49,405 nucleotides of DNA from an uncultured Oscillospiraceae bacterium (GCA_900756495.1 CAAEKI010000002.1:1-49405); one strand, 5' to 3'; positions 33,981-42,646 are shown, counted from the stretch's first letter. The notes: generated by a model not told the origin, from the sequence alone. A program made the numbers and translations.

Positions 33981-34016
33981 AAGAAAAAATCAGCGGTTTA
34001 CATACCGGCTGATTTT
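33981..34016 (-). terminator. Expression-platform terminator of the lysine riboswitch
   Basis: On the minus strand AAAATCAGCCGGT pairs with ACCGCTGATTTT (one mismatch) and is followed by TTTTTTCTTTT. It lies between aptamer and asd, where lysine binding would cause early termination. Confidence 0.85.
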
Positions 34017-34065
34017 GTACTATAATGGCAGAGGCGCTTTGACGCCGCCGCGCACCATATGACAA

Positions 34066-34240
34066 AAGCAGACAGCGCTCCACCACATAGACTGGTGACA
34101 GCCGCGCGGCTCTTAACCGGACGGCCAGGGGACAGACCTGCGGGTGTCCGTTCCCTTCGGCGGTATTCCCTTTCACAGCGGTTCTCAGGACCCCGAGTCC
34201 TTCCCGCGCTACTCTTGAATGCCGCGACCTCTGACTTGCA
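34066..34240 (-). promoter_or_regulatory. Lysine riboswitch (L box)
   Basis: Read on the minus strand, the segment has the conserved L-box pieces in order: AGAGGTCGC, CAAGAGTAG, then GGGAATACCGCCGAAGGGAA (34151-34170 in plus numbering), then CTGGCCGTCCGG with GGCTGTCACC and the closing GGAGCGCTGTCT. These correspond to the lysine aptamer core of Bacillus lysC leaders. A terminator follows before asd. Lysine excess should shut off asd-dapA-dapB. Confidence 0.9.
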
Positions 34241-34249
34241 TTTTAGGAA

Positions 34250-34279
34250 AGTGTACCACAAGGGAAGTGCCAGTGTCAA
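34250..34279 (-). promoter_or_regulatory. Promoter of the lysine-riboswitch operon
   Basis: Minus strand: TTGACA (perfect), 18 bases, TACACT, ending about 10 bases before the aptamer. Confidence 0.75.
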
Positions 34280-34317
34280 GAAATGGCCCGTGCGAGAATG
34301 TACAAATGGAGAGAAAA

Positions 34318-35982
34318 ATGAAAAAAAGATTTATGCAATTTGCGGCAATTATCCTTGCAGCGGCTGTCATTCTGCCGCAAATGCCTGCCGTCAAAGCGGC
34401 ACAGCCTCCGTCCCATGATACCGTGCTGGTAGGATTGGCCTACGGAAGTACCGCCATGCCGGGGGCAAACCTCCTGAACAGCGCCGGCAGCGGCTACCGC
34501 TTCGGCTACCTGGACGAAAGCCGTCATTTTATTCAACTGGGGTATACGTCTGAAACCGCCGTCTCTGCGGTGAAAACGCAGAATGTTTACTATGGCCCCT
34601 TATCCAACGGATTGAACGGTTACTCTGATCAGTTTACGTCCTCTATCGCCGTTGGGTGCTATCACATACAGATCCCAGGCTTATATGCCTCGTTTGAGGA
34701 GGCCAGTGCGGCGGCAGCCTCGGTCTCCGGCGGTTTTCCGGTTTGGAGTGAAGGGAGCTATTCTGTGCGGGCTGGTGCCTATCTCTCCAGCGGCGAGGCG
34801 GAGGCGGCCGCTTCAGCAATGGGATTCTCAGGCGCTGCAGTGGTAGGGAGCAGCAGCTATGCGGTGTCGGTGGTCAAGACCGGAACCGGCACGGTTCTGT
34901 TTCAGTTTGATGGAGGCGCGGAGTTGTCTTTGACGGTGAAGCCCGGCCTGGATGATTCCGTGAAGACCGAGACTTGGTTCAATAAATATAAATATTATGG
35001 GGCGTTTCAGTTTCAGCGGGTGGGAGGAGGCAACATTACCGTAGCCAGCGTGGTTGACATGGAGGATTATGTGAACTGCGTACTCTCACGGGAGATGTCG
35101 GATACCTGGCCGCTGGAGGCCTTGAAGGCACAAGCGGTGGCGGTTAGGAATTACTGCGCCACCAATTACGGCAGACATAACGACAGCGGCATAGATATCT
35201 GCGGCACAACGCACTGCCAGGTCTACAGCGGCTGTGGGAATGTGGGGAGCAATACGGCGCAGGCGGCCGCCGAGACGGCGGGCGTATATGTATGGTACGG
35301 CGGCGAGCTGGCTGAGACCTATTATTTTTCCTGTGACGGAGGGGCAACGGAGAGCGCCGGAAATGTCTGGCCCAATTCCGTGCCATACCTTATCGGCAAA
35401 GAGGATCCCTATGAACCGCTGGTGGCCGACAAAACGGGAAAATATAACTGGACTGTCACTTTCTCTAAGCAGGAGTTGACGGATCTCCTGAATTCCAAAG
35501 GGTATATCAATTCCGGCGTGGTCCATATGTATGTGTCCGAGACCACGCCGACCGGAAATGTACTCACGCTTACCATGACGGATGCGGCGGGAAAGAGCTT
35601 TTCCTTCTCAAAGGAAAAGGCGCGTACCATACTTGGACTGAACTCCGCCCGTTATACAGTCTCCGGCGACAGCGGCGGAGGGAGCTACGAGCTGGCCGGC
35701 GGCGGAAGCCTATCCAGCGTGTCCGGAGCTTATGCCGTGGGTGGGGACGGGACGGTATCTCAGATTGCGGGGAGTCCCTATGTGATTAGCGGATCAGGAA
35801 CAGAGGCGTTGACCACTCCATCCAGCGGGACCTCCAGTACCGGCGGCAGTTTCACCATTAAGGGGTCAGGATGGGGCCATAACGTTGGAATGAGCCAATG
35901 GGGCGCCTATGCAATGGCGCAATCGGGCTTTACTTATGATCAGATCCTTACATTTTATTACACAGGAGTCGATGTGAGATAA
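34318..35982 (+). CDS. SpoIID/LytB-domain exported protein
   Basis: A 554-residue secreted protein. A signal peptide is clear ([20 protein letters not shown], cleavage after about VKAAQ). Residues 120-180 contain two Ala/Ser-rich repeats resembling SPOR-type units. The SpoIID domain covers about residues 210-410, with the catalytic-type [33 protein letters not shown] and [17 protein letters not shown]. The end repeats [20 protein letters not shown], the usual SpoIID C-terminal motif. SpoIID enzymes are lytic transglycosylases that cut peptidoglycan during engulfment. This long form with N-terminal repeats is a relative rather than the classic SpoIID. An ATG with GGAGAG before it is chosen; queA begins two bases after the stop. 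Confidence 0.9.
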   Translation: MKKRFMQFAAIILAAAVILPQMPAVKAAQPPSHDTVLVGLAYGSTAMPGANLLNSAGSGYRFGYLDESRHFIQLGYTSETAVSAVKTQNVYYGPLSNGLNGYSDQFTSSIAVGCYHIQIPGLYASFEEASAAAASVSGGFPVWSEGSYSVRAGAYLSSGEAEAAASAMGFSGAAVVGSSSYAVSVVKTGTGTVLFQFDGGAELSLTVKPGLDDSVKTETWFNKYKYYGAFQFQRVGGGNITVASVVDMEDYVNCVLSREMSDTWPLEALKAQAVAVRNYCATNYGRHNDSGIDICGTTHCQVYSGCGNVGSNTAQAAAETAGVYVWYGGELAETYYFSCDGGATESAGNVWPNSVPYLIGKEDPYEPLVADKTGKYNWTVTFSKQELTDLLNSKGYINSGVVHMYVSETTPTGNVLTLTMTDAAGKSFSFSKEKARTILGLNSARYTVSGDSGGGSYELAGGGSLSSVSGAYAVGGDGTVSQIAGSPYVISGSGTEALTTPSSGTSSTGGSFTIKGSGWGHNVGMSQWGAYAMAQSGFTYDQILTFYYTGVDVR

Positions 35983-35984
35983 CC

Positions 35985-37010
35985 ATGAAAACCTCGGATT
36001 TTGACTTTCAGCTCCCGGACGAGCTGATTGCACAGACGCCTTTGGAGCGGAGAGACGCGTCCCGGCTGCTGGTGCTGGACAAGGGGTCGGGAGCGACCAG
36101 ACATATGCATTTTTATGATCTGCCCACGCTTCTTCGCCCTGGCGACTGCCTGATTCTCAACGACTCCCGTGTCCTCCCGGCCCGGCTTCTGGGACATCGT
36201 GAGCCGGGCGGCGGTGCGGTAGAAGTTCTGCTGCTGGTGGACAGAGGAGAGAAGGTGTGGGAGTGCCTGGTGCGGCCAGGCCGCAAGCTGAAGCCCGGAA
36301 CCCGGCTCTCTTTTGGAGACGGCCTGCTCAAAGCGGAGGTCTTATCGGTGGAGGAGGGCGGCAACCGCCTGATTCGTTTTGAATACAGCGGGATTTTTCT
36401 GGAGCTCCTGGAGCAGCTGGGCAGGATGCCGCTGCCGCCCTATATCAAGGCTGAACTTCAGGACCCGGAGCGCTATCAGACGGTGTACTCCCGGGAGGTG
36501 GGTTCCGCGGCCGCGCCTACCGCAGGGCTTCACTTCACGAAAGAGCTTTTGATGCAGATTGAAGAGCTGGGAGTCAGGATCTGCTACGTCACACTGCACG
36601 TAGGATTAGGGACGTTCCGGCCGGTGAAAGCCGAGGAAATTGCTGAACATGAGATGCACAGCGAATACTGCGTCGTACCGTCTGACACCGCTGAAACGGT
36701 GAACCGGACAAAGGCGGAAGGCGGCCGGATTATCTGCGTAGGCACCACCTCCTGCCGCACTGTGGAGAGCTTTGCGGAAGAGGATGGAACCTTAAAAGCG
36801 GGAGGGCGCTGGACCAATATTTTTATCTATCCCGGTTATCGCTTTAAGGTGCTGGACTGCCTGATTACCAACTTTCACCTGCCCCAATCCACGCTGGTGA
36901 TGCTGGTGTCCGCCCTGGCAGGCCGGGAGCATATTCTGAGCGCCTACAGAGAGGCGGTAGAGATGCGATACCGCTTTTTCTCGTTTGGCGACGCGATGTT
37001 CATTCAATAG
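35985..37010 (+). CDS. queA: S-adenosylmethionine:tRNA ribosyltransferase-isomerase
   Basis: A 341-residue enzyme of queuosine synthesis that transfers a ribosyl unit from SAM to preQ1 in tRNA. It shows [50 protein letters not shown] and the final DAMFIQ-type ending. It precedes tgt, its pathway partner, by 18 bases. Confidence 0.96.
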   Translation: MKTSDFDFQLPDELIAQTPLERRDASRLLVLDKGSGATRHMHFYDLPTLLRPGDCLILNDSRVLPARLLGHREPGGGAVEVLLLVDRGEKVWECLVRPGRKLKPGTRLSFGDGLLKAEVLSVEEGGNRLIRFEYSGIFLELLEQLGRMPLPPYIKAELQDPERYQTVYSREVGSAAAPTAGLHFTKELLMQIEELGVRICYVTLHVGLGTFRPVKAEEIAEHEMHSEYCVVPSDTAETVNRTKAEGGRIICVGTTSCRTVESFAEEDGTLKAGGRWTNIFIYPGYRFKVLDCLITNFHLPQSTLVMLVSALAGREHILSAYREAVEMRYRFFSFGDAMFIQ

Positions 37011-37028
37011 ACAGCGAGGAGTTTTTGT

Positions 37029-38159
37029 GTGTTTAAGATTATAAAAACGGAAGGCCGGGCCCGGCGCGGCACGTTTACCTGCGCCCACGGCACGGTTCAG
37101 ACCCCCGTCTTTATGAACGTCGGGACACAGGGGGCCATCAAGGGGGCGGTTTCCGCCCATGATCTCCGGGAAATCGGGTGCCAGGTTGAGCTCTCTAACA
37201 CCTATCACCTCCATCTGCGCCCTGGAGATGAGACAGTGAAGGCGCTGGGGGGTCTCCACCGGTTTATGGACTGGAGCGGCCCCATTCTCACCGACAGCGG
37301 GGGCTTTCAGGTTTTTTCTCTGTCCGGGCTTCGAAAAATTAAGGAGGAGGGGGTTACCTTCGCCTCCCATATTGACGGACGAAGAATTTTTATGGGCCCC
37401 GAGGAGTCTATGCGCATTCAGTCAAATTTGGGCTCAGATATCGCCATGGCTTTTGATGAATGCGTGGAAAATCCGGCAACCTATGAGTATGCCAAGGCGT
37501 CCTGTGAGCGTACCCTGCGCTGGCTGGAGCGCTGCAAGGCCGAACATGACCGGCTCAACGCCTCACCGGACGCGGTAAATCCGCAGCAGATGCTCTTTGG
37601 CATCAATCAGGGGGCCACCTTTCCAGAGCTGCGGATCTGGCATATGAAGGAGATTGCCCAAATTGAGTGTGAGGGCTATGCCATCGGCGGCTTGGCTGTG
37701 GGAGAACCTACTCAGGTCATGTATGATATCATCGACGCGGTAGAGCCCTGGATGCCCAAAGAAAAGCCCCGGTATCTGATGGGGGTCGGGACTCCCTCCA
37801 ACTTGATTGAAGGGGTGGCACGGGGAGTAGATTTCTTCGACTGCGTGATGCCTGCACGCAACGCGCGTCACGCCAAGCTTTTTACGTGGTCCGGCGCGCT
37901 TAATATGAAAAATGAACGGTATAAGCTGGATGAGGGGCCCATTGACCCGGCGTGCGGCTGCCCTGTATGCCGCTCCTTCTCTCGGGCCTATCTAAGACAC
38001 CTCTTTGCGGCGGGCCAAATGCTTGCTATGCGCCTGTCTTTTCTCCACAACCTCTATTTTTATAACGATTTGATGGCCCGTATCCGTGCCGCTCTGGACG
38101 CGGGAGAATTTACGGCGTTTCGGGCGGAGTACAGCGAGCGCCTGAATGGGAGAGTGTGA
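37029..38159 (+). CDS. tgt: Queuine tRNA-ribosyltransferase
   Basis: A 376-residue TIM-barrel enzyme that swaps guanine-34 of Asp/Asn/His/Tyr tRNAs for preQ1. Key residues are present: DSGGFQVFSLS, the catalytic Asp in FFDCVMPARNARH (MPTRNARN-like), and the zinc site CGCPVCRSF plus His. The GTG start directly precedes FKIIKTEG. Together with queA upstream and yajC downstream this is the standard Firmicute queA-tgt-yajC order. Confidence 0.96.
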   Translation: MFKIIKTEGRARRGTFTCAHGTVQTPVFMNVGTQGAIKGAVSAHDLREIGCQVELSNTYHLHLRPGDETVKALGGLHRFMDWSGPILTDSGGFQVFSLSGLRKIKEEGVTFASHIDGRRIFMGPEESMRIQSNLGSDIAMAFDECVENPATYEYAKASCERTLRWLERCKAEHDRLNASPDAVNPQQMLFGINQGATFPELRIWHMKEIAQIECEGYAIGGLAVGEPTQVMYDIIDAVEPWMPKEKPRYLMGVGTPSNLIEGVARGVDFFDCVMPARNARHAKLFTWSGALNMKNERYKLDEGPIDPACGCPVCRSFSRAYLRHLFAAGQMLAMRLSFLHNLYFYNDLMARIRAALDAGEFTAFRAEYSERLNGRV

Positions 38160-38186
38160 ACATTTCGGGAAATCTTACAAAAGGGC

Positions 38187-38215
38187 TTGTCAAATGATGG
38201 ACAAGACGATATAAT
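38187..38215 (+). promoter_or_regulatory. Promoter of yajC
   Basis: TTGTCA, 17 bases, TATAAT, 54 bases before the yajC start, inside the tgt-yajC gap. Confidence 0.75.
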
Positions 38216-38268
38216 AATCATTACGCGATTCTAAATTTTTTTAGACTTTATTTTCGGAGGGGATCATT

Positions 38269-38604
38269 TTGTTTTTACAGGTGAGCAATGCCGTACTGTC
38301 TGCGGGCAGCGAAGGCGGCGGCGGAATGTTGGGCATGGTTCTGCCCTTTGTTGTGCTGATTGCCGTGTTCTACTTCCTGCTGATCCGGCCTGAGAACAAG
38401 AAGAAAAAGGCCGCAGCCAAGATGCGCAGTGAGCTGACGATCGGCGACCAGATTACTACCATCGGCGGTATTGTTGGAACTATCTGCGCGGTGAAGGAGG
38501 ATACCATCGTCCTGGAGACCGGCGCTGATCGGGTGCGCATTGAATTCACCAAATGGGCCATCTCCACCAAAGGTACCGCCACTGACGCCTCTCAGTCCCG
38601 GTAA
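38269..38604 (+). CDS. yajC: Preprotein translocase subunit YajC
   Basis: A 111-residue protein with an N-terminal Gly-rich part, one membrane helix (about residues 22-41, LPFVVLIAVFYFLLIRP) and the conserved RPENKKKK plus the soluble DQITTIGGIVGTI. It belongs to the SecDF-YajC holo-translocase that helps membrane protein insertion and export. The TTG start is supported by CGGAGGGG about seven bases upstream. A terminator hairpin follows. Confidence 0.93.
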   Translation: MFLQVSNAVLSAGSEGGGGMLGMVLPFVVLIAVFYFLLIRPENKKKKAAAKMRSELTIGDQITTIGGIVGTICAVKEDTIVLETGADRVRIEFTKWAISTKGTATDASQSR

Positions 38605-38626
38605 TTCGTATTTTGTAGACATGCCA

Positions 38627-38686
38627 AACACTCTCCCTGCATAGGATTGGATTGAGTAAGAATCCATGCGGGGAGGGTGTGTTTTT
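38627..38686 (+). terminator. Terminator after yajC whose 3' arm carries the next ribosome site
   Basis: CTCCCTGCAT pairs with ATGCGGGGAG, with AACAC/GTGTT extending it, followed by GTTTTT. The GGGGAGGG site of the TIGR04086 gene lies in the 3' arm. Confidence 0.65.
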
Positions 38687-39106
38687 ATGCGGAAGACTGA
38701 GGAGGACCAAGGGGCGAAGGCAGTCCGCTATATGGTGAGCGTCATTATGGGAGGCATATGCGCCCTGGTGGTTTGCCTGTTGTTTCTGCTGGCTGTATCG
38801 GCCTGTATTTCCAAGGGACTGCTGGACATGGGCCTAATCTACCAGCTTACCCTGGTTGGGTGTGTATTGGGGAGCTTTGCCGGAGGCAGAATGGCGGTGA
38901 GACGCTGTGGCGCGCGGGCACTGATTGTAGGGCTGTGCGCCGGACTCGTACTGTTTCTTCTCCTGTTGACCATCGGCGTAATCGGCTTTCATGCCGCGCC
39001 TGAATCGGGAGGGATTGGTCTCCTGTGCGCTTCTCTGTGCGGCGGCGCAGTGGCAGGACTGCTTGGCGGCGGGCAGTCCAAAGGAAAGAAAAAGCGCAGA
39101 AAGTGA
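38687..39106 (+). CDS. TIGR04086 family membrane protein
   Basis: A 139-residue protein with four membrane helices (about residues 14-36, 44-62, 70-96 and 105-125) and a basic tail GKKKRRK. This fits the TIGR04086 family, found beside yajC and the SCIFF genes in Clostridia. The function is unknown. The ATG nine bases after GGGAGGG is chosen; an upstream in-frame ATG would start inside the terminator stem. Confidence 0.82.
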   Translation: MRKTEEDQGAKAVRYMVSVIMGGICALVVCLLFLLAVSACISKGLLDMGLIYQLTLVGCVLGSFAGGRMAVRRCGARALIVGLCAGLVLFLLLLTIGVIGFHAAPESGGIGLLCASLCGGAVAGLLGGGQSKGKKKRRK

Positions 39107-39135
39107 TTGAAATTGGCGACAGAATATGGTATTAT
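39107..39135 (+). promoter_or_regulatory. Promoter of scfA
   Basis: TTGAAA, 17 bases, TATTAT, ending 34 bases before the scfA start. A second TATAAT-like run follows closely. Confidence 0.6.
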
Positions 39136-39169
39136 TTTTATAATCACCGACAAGGGGAGGGAGACCAGA

Positions 39170-39310
39170 ATGAAACATGTGAAGACGCTCAACGGCGCGA
39201 CCCTGAAAAACAGCGCCGCCCATGGCGGTTGCGGCGAATGCCAGACCTCCTGCCAGTCCGCCTGTAAGACCTCTTGCACCGTTGCCAACCAGAAGTGCGA
39301 GAATCAGTAA
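39170..39310 (+). CDS. scfA: SCIFF ranthipeptide precursor (six cysteines)
   Basis: A 46-residue peptide starting MKHVKTLNGATLKNSAAHGG. Its C-terminal half has exactly six Cys (GCGEC, TSC, SAC, TSC, QKC), the defining 'six cysteines in forty-five residues' pattern. It is the substrate of the radical SAM maturase encoded next, which links a Cys sulfur to a carbon of another residue (a ranthipeptide thioether). The role is debated; quorum-related signalling has been proposed in Clostridia. A good AGGGGAGGGAG site precedes the ATG. A terminator separates it from the maturase gene, so the peptide is probably made in excess. Confidence 0.95.
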   Translation: MKHVKTLNGATLKNSAAHGGCGECQTSCQSACKTSCTVANQKCENQ

Positions 39311-39323
39311 AAAATACGCTGAT

Positions 39324-39354
39324 GGAGAGGGTGGGAAGTTCCCACCCTCTTTCC
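39324..39354 (+). terminator. Terminator/attenuator between scfA and scfB
   Basis: GGAGAGGGTGGGAA pairs with TTCCCACCCTCTTTCC nearly perfectly with a short loop. A weak T tract suggests partial termination. Confidence 0.75.
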
Positions 39355-39382
39355 ATGTGCGTAAAAGTGAGGAATTGATGAA

Positions 39383-40744
39383 ATGGTACATACCTTTCAA
39401 GCGCTAGGCGTCAATGTTGCAGTGGACGTCAACAGCGGCGCAGTTCACGTGCTGGATGAGCTGACCTACCGCCTGTTGGAGCAGGTGACGCCGCCTATGG
39501 CGGAGCATTGTCCGGAGGAGATTAAGTCCGTACTGGCCCAGTTTGACCCGAACGCACTGGAGGAGGCTTGGCAGGAGCTGCGCAGCTTGGCTGATGAGGG
39601 TCTTCTCTTTGAAAAGGACGACTATATCGATCGGGAAAAGGCGGCCTCCATGCAGCAGCAGGCCCTGGTGAAGGCCCTCTGCCTCCATGTGTCCCACGAC
39701 TGTAACCTGCGCTGCAAATACTGCTTTGCCTCCACCGGAGACTTTGGCACAGGCCACCGGATGACCATGGATTATGAAACCGCCAAGCGGGCCATTGACT
39801 TTGTTATTGAGAAGTCGGGGCACCGGCGGAACATTGAGGTTGATTTCTTTGGCGGCGAGCCCCTCATGGCTATGGAGACTGTAAAGCGGGCGGTGGAGTA
39901 TGCCCGTTCTATTGAGGAAAAGCACGGTAAGTGTTTCCGCTTTACGATTACGACCAACGGCGTCCTGCTCAGCGATGAAACCATTGAATATATCAACCGC
40001 GAGATGTCGAACGCCGTTTTGTCTCTGGATGGCCGGCAAGAGGTAAATGACGACCTGCGTCCCACCGTCAACGGAAAGGGAAGCTATGAGGTCATTGTGC
40101 CTAAATTTAAAAAGCTGATAGCAGGCCGCGGGAAAAAAGATTACTACCTGCGCGGGACCTTTACCCGTTTTCACAAAGACTTTGCGGAGGATGTAAAGGC
40201 CCTGGCCGCAATTGGAAAAAATATCTCGGTAGAGCCGGTGGTAGGGAAGGAAGAGGATCCCTATGCGCTGCAGGAGGCCGACCTGCCCGCGCTAAAGGCT
40301 GAGTATGAGCGTCTGGCAGAATATCTGCGGGACCATCCGGGGATCAATTTCTTTCATTTCAACGTGGATTTGGCTCAGGGGCCCTGTGTCATCAAACGGC
40401 TGCGCGGGTGCGGTGCAGGCTGCGAATATGTGGCGATTACGCCAGAGGGAGATATCTATCCCTGTCATCAGTTCGTGGGCAACGAGGCATACAGGCTGGG
40501 CAGTCTGTACGACAGGACCTTCGATAAAGAGCTGTCCCGCAGATTTGCCTCTCTCAATATCTATACTAGAGAAGAGTGCCGAAACTGCTGGGCAAGATTT
40601 TATTGTTCCGGCGGCTGCAGCGCATCCAATCTGCTTGTCAACGGCGACATAAAAAAACCGCATCGAGTAGGGTGTGAATTGGAACGCAAGCGGCTGGAGT
40701 GTGCTATCGCGCTGAAGGCAATCGAGGCCGGTATGGCGGAGTAG
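39383..40744 (+). CDS. scfB: SCIFF peptide radical SAM maturase
   Basis: A 453-residue SPASM-type radical SAM enzyme. Residues 1-80 look like the peptide-recognition (RRE-type) domain (HTFQALGVNVAVDVNSGAVHV). The core starts at about residue 100 with SHDCNLRCKYCFAS (CxxxCxxC) and FFGGEPLMA. The C-terminal SPASM region has many Cys (CGAGCEYVAITPEGDIYPCHQF, CRNCWARFYCSGGCS) for auxiliary clusters. It installs the thioether in ScfA. It lies 72 bases after the precursor with a hairpin between. Length and motifs are typical. Confidence 0.95.
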   Translation: MVHTFQALGVNVAVDVNSGAVHVLDELTYRLLEQVTPPMAEHCPEEIKSVLAQFDPNALEEAWQELRSLADEGLLFEKDDYIDREKAASMQQQALVKALCLHVSHDCNLRCKYCFASTGDFGTGHRMTMDYETAKRAIDFVIEKSGHRRNIEVDFFGGEPLMAMETVKRAVEYARSIEEKHGKCFRFTITTNGVLLSDETIEYINREMSNAVLSLDGRQEVNDDLRPTVNGKGSYEVIVPKFKKLIAGRGKKDYYLRGTFTRFHKDFAEDVKALAAIGKNISVEPVVGKEEDPYALQEADLPALKAEYERLAEYLRDHPGINFFHFNVDLAQGPCVIKRLRGCGAGCEYVAITPEGDIYPCHQFVGNEAYRLGSLYDRTFDKELSRRFASLNIYTREECRNCWARFYCSGGCSASNLLVNGDIKKPHRVGCELERKRLECAIALKAIEAGMAE

Positions 40745-41056
40745 GGGTATACAAAGTGTTATATTACGAATTGTAATCTGGTGTGCTGTAAAAATCCATA
40801 TTTAGCGAAGAAACAACTTGCGGACACAATATTTTGAATTCACATGGGCACTGCAGCGGGCGGTGCCCATGTGTTTGTTTATTATATTTACATAATTCTG
40901 TAAACATAATACTTTGGCATAATAGACAAAAATGAAATAATTGCCTTTGATTCCTTGCGCATTCGGCTGAGAAGGCGTATATTGATATAAACCTCATCCG
41001 GGCCTGTCTTCTAATCCCCGCCGCGTGCGCATACAATTTTTCGGGGGTGACGGTGA
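40745..41056 (+). other. 312-base AT-rich gap with terminator and regulatory-like motifs
   Basis: The gap holds a terminator near 40841, a TTTACA-N6-TGTAAA palindrome (40887-40904), and CATACAAT (41030-41037), identical to the sigma-E -10 consensus, just before the ribosome site of the next gene. No reading frame with a ribosome site was found. Confidence 0.45.
40840..40880 (+). terminator. Terminator after scfB
   Basis: CACATGGGCAC pairs with GTGCCCATGTG (11 bp), followed by TTTGTTT. Confidence 0.85.
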
Positions 41057-41689
41057 ATGCACAGGCCGATTGCGGGGATATGGGATGTACCGGTTTCGGG
41101 GCAGTGGACCGCGCTGGCGGCAGCTGCGGCGTTCTTTTTTGCGGGCGGTCTGGTTGGATGTCTCGCGATTTCAAGTGTGGGAGGAAGCGGGCTGGACAGT
41201 CTGACTGCGTATTTACAGGGATTTCTGACCTCCATACAGGGAGGGAGCGCTTTGGTTCCATCTGTGCTTCCTTTAATTTGGGAGGTATTACGCTGGCCGC
41301 TTCTGACTGTTTTGCTTGGCTTTACCGCTCTGGGGCTGGTGGGGATTCCCGTTCTGTTTGCGGTGCGGGGATTCTTGCTGGCTTTCTCCATTTCCGCTTT
41401 TGTGCGTATGTTCGGGGGAGTTGGAGGACTGCTTGCCTTTCTGCTGTTTGGCGTAACAGGACTGATTTCGATTCCCGTACTTTTTGTTTTGGGCGTGCAG
41501 AGCTTGGCGGCAGCCCGAACTCTGGCGAGCCGTTTCCTTGGGGAAAACAGGCGAAGCGCCTGTTATGGAAAAGATTACTTTATTCGTTGCGGCTGGTGTG
41601 CCGCTGCGCTATGTGTGTGTATCTTATTGGAGTATTTTGCCGTTCCTGCCCTAGTGGCTGGAGCGGCAGGGGCGCTGGTAATTCCCTGA
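41057..41689 (+). CDS. SpoIIM-like (stage II sporulation protein M, DUF95) membrane protein
   Basis: A 210-residue protein with about five membrane segments. A conserved central stretch contains LLTVLLGFTALGLVGIPVLF, ..RGFLLAFSISAFVRMF.. and ITSIPV-like GLISIPVLFVLGVQS. These match the SpoIIM (DUF95) pattern, and its length equals that of Bacillus SpoIIM. In Bacillus spoIIM lies near fur and xerD; here xerD follows directly. SpoIIM works with SpoIID and SpoIIP in peptidoglycan cutting during engulfment. The match is of pattern, not close identity, so the role is likely but not certain. GGGGGTGA precedes the ATG. Confidence 0.75.
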   Translation: MHRPIAGIWDVPVSGQWTALAAAAAFFFAGGLVGCLAISSVGGSGLDSLTAYLQGFLTSIQGGSALVPSVLPLIWEVLRWPLLTVLLGFTALGLVGIPVLFAVRGFLLAFSISAFVRMFGGVGGLLAFLLFGVTGLISIPVLFVLGVQSLAAARTLASRFLGENRRSACYGKDYFIRCGWCAAALCVCILLEYFAVPALVAGAAGALVIP

Positions 41690-41725
41690 TTGATGGCGAG
41701 AGAGTGATCGGAAGGTGTTGTACGG

Positions 41726-42604
41726 ATGGATGATTTAAAAGGCTATGAGCACTATTTGCTGTTGGATAAGAAGGCTTCCGACAACACCCTAAGCTCCTAT
41801 CTGCGGGATGTAGGACAGTATTTCCGGTGGCTGGATGGGGAACATATTCAACCGGAGCAGGCCGCACAGAGCGATGTGGAGCGGTATATGAAATATCTGT
41901 CCAGCAAAGGAAGGTCGGTGGCCACGGTAACCCGCAGCCTGGCCTCCCTGAAATCGTTTTATACATATATGTTGGGAGCGGGACGCGTATCGATCAATCC
42001 GGCGAGAGGGCTGGCTCCTGCCAAAGTGGAGCGAAAGCTCCCGCAGATTCTGACCAGCAAAGAGGTAGAGCTCTTTCTGGAGCAGCCCAATGCCGGTGAC
42101 GCCAAGGGCTGCCGGGATAAGGCCATGTTAGAGCTCCTCTATGCGACCGGAATACGGGTCTCCGAGCTCATCGGCATGGATTTGGAGCACTTGAATCTGG
42201 CGGCCGGTTTTGTCCGTTGTCCGGGCCGGGCCCATGATCGGGTGATTCCGCTGTATCCCGCTGCAGTCCGGGCCCTCCAGGACTATGTAGATCATGTGCG
42301 GCCGCAGATGGTGGAGCGCCCTGATGAGCGCGCCCTTTTTGTCAATATGAGCGGTGAGCGTATGAGCCGTCAGGGCTTTTGGAAGATTATCAAGCATTAT
42401 CAGGAGAAAGCGGGAATCCGGAAGGAAATTACTCCCCATACCCTCAGGCACTCTTTTGCGGCTCATTTGCTGGAAAATGGGGCTGATCTGCGCTCAATTC
42501 AGGAAATGTTGGGACATGCCGATATCTCTTCCACACAGATCTATGCCCAGCTGGTGAATCAAAAATTGAAAGATGTATACAACAAAGCCCATCCGCGCGC
42601 ATAG
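41726..42604 (+). CDS. xerD: XerD-type tyrosine recombinase (beta-hairpin Lys apparently replaced)
   Basis: A 292-residue integrase-family recombinase. Residues 1-90 are the core-binding domain (YEHYLLLDKKASDNTLSSYLRD). The catalytic domain has Arg in YATGIRVSEL (about residue 144), HTLRHSFAAHLLENGADL (His-x-x-Arg), LGHADISSTQIYAQL (His and the nucleophile Tyr). The usual lysine of the beta hairpin (GKGxKxR in XerC/D) reads GRAHDR here, so Lys appears to be Arg. XerD resolves chromosome dimers at dif; the ruvCAB genes that follow handle Holliday junctions. GAAGGTG precedes the ATG. Confidence 0.9.
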   Translation: MDDLKGYEHYLLLDKKASDNTLSSYLRDVGQYFRWLDGEHIQPEQAAQSDVERYMKYLSSKGRSVATVTRSLASLKSFYTYMLGAGRVSINPARGLAPAKVERKLPQILTSKEVELFLEQPNAGDAKGCRDKAMLELLYATGIRVSELIGMDLEHLNLAAGFVRCPGRAHDRVIPLYPAAVRALQDYVDHVRPQMVERPDERALFVNMSGERMSRQGFWKIIKHYQEKAGIRKEITPHTLRHSFAAHLLENGADLRSIQEMLGHADISSTQIYAQLVNQKLKDVYNKAHPRA

Positions 42605-42646
42605 AATATTGCAGAGACGGACTTTGGACCCCCTCCTTCTAAGCAG

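Noticed and set aside
32894..34012. Long open frame of 372 codons on the plus strand antisense to asd
   Set aside because: It mirrors the codon pattern of asd on the other strand, has no ribosome site and its product matches nothing expected; asd is certain.
41047..41733. 228-codon plus-strand frame overlapping the SpoIIM-like gene in another phase
   Set aside because: Composition is Gly/Arg/Ser-rich without membrane or domain pattern; the 210-residue frame has clear membrane helices and a ribosome site.
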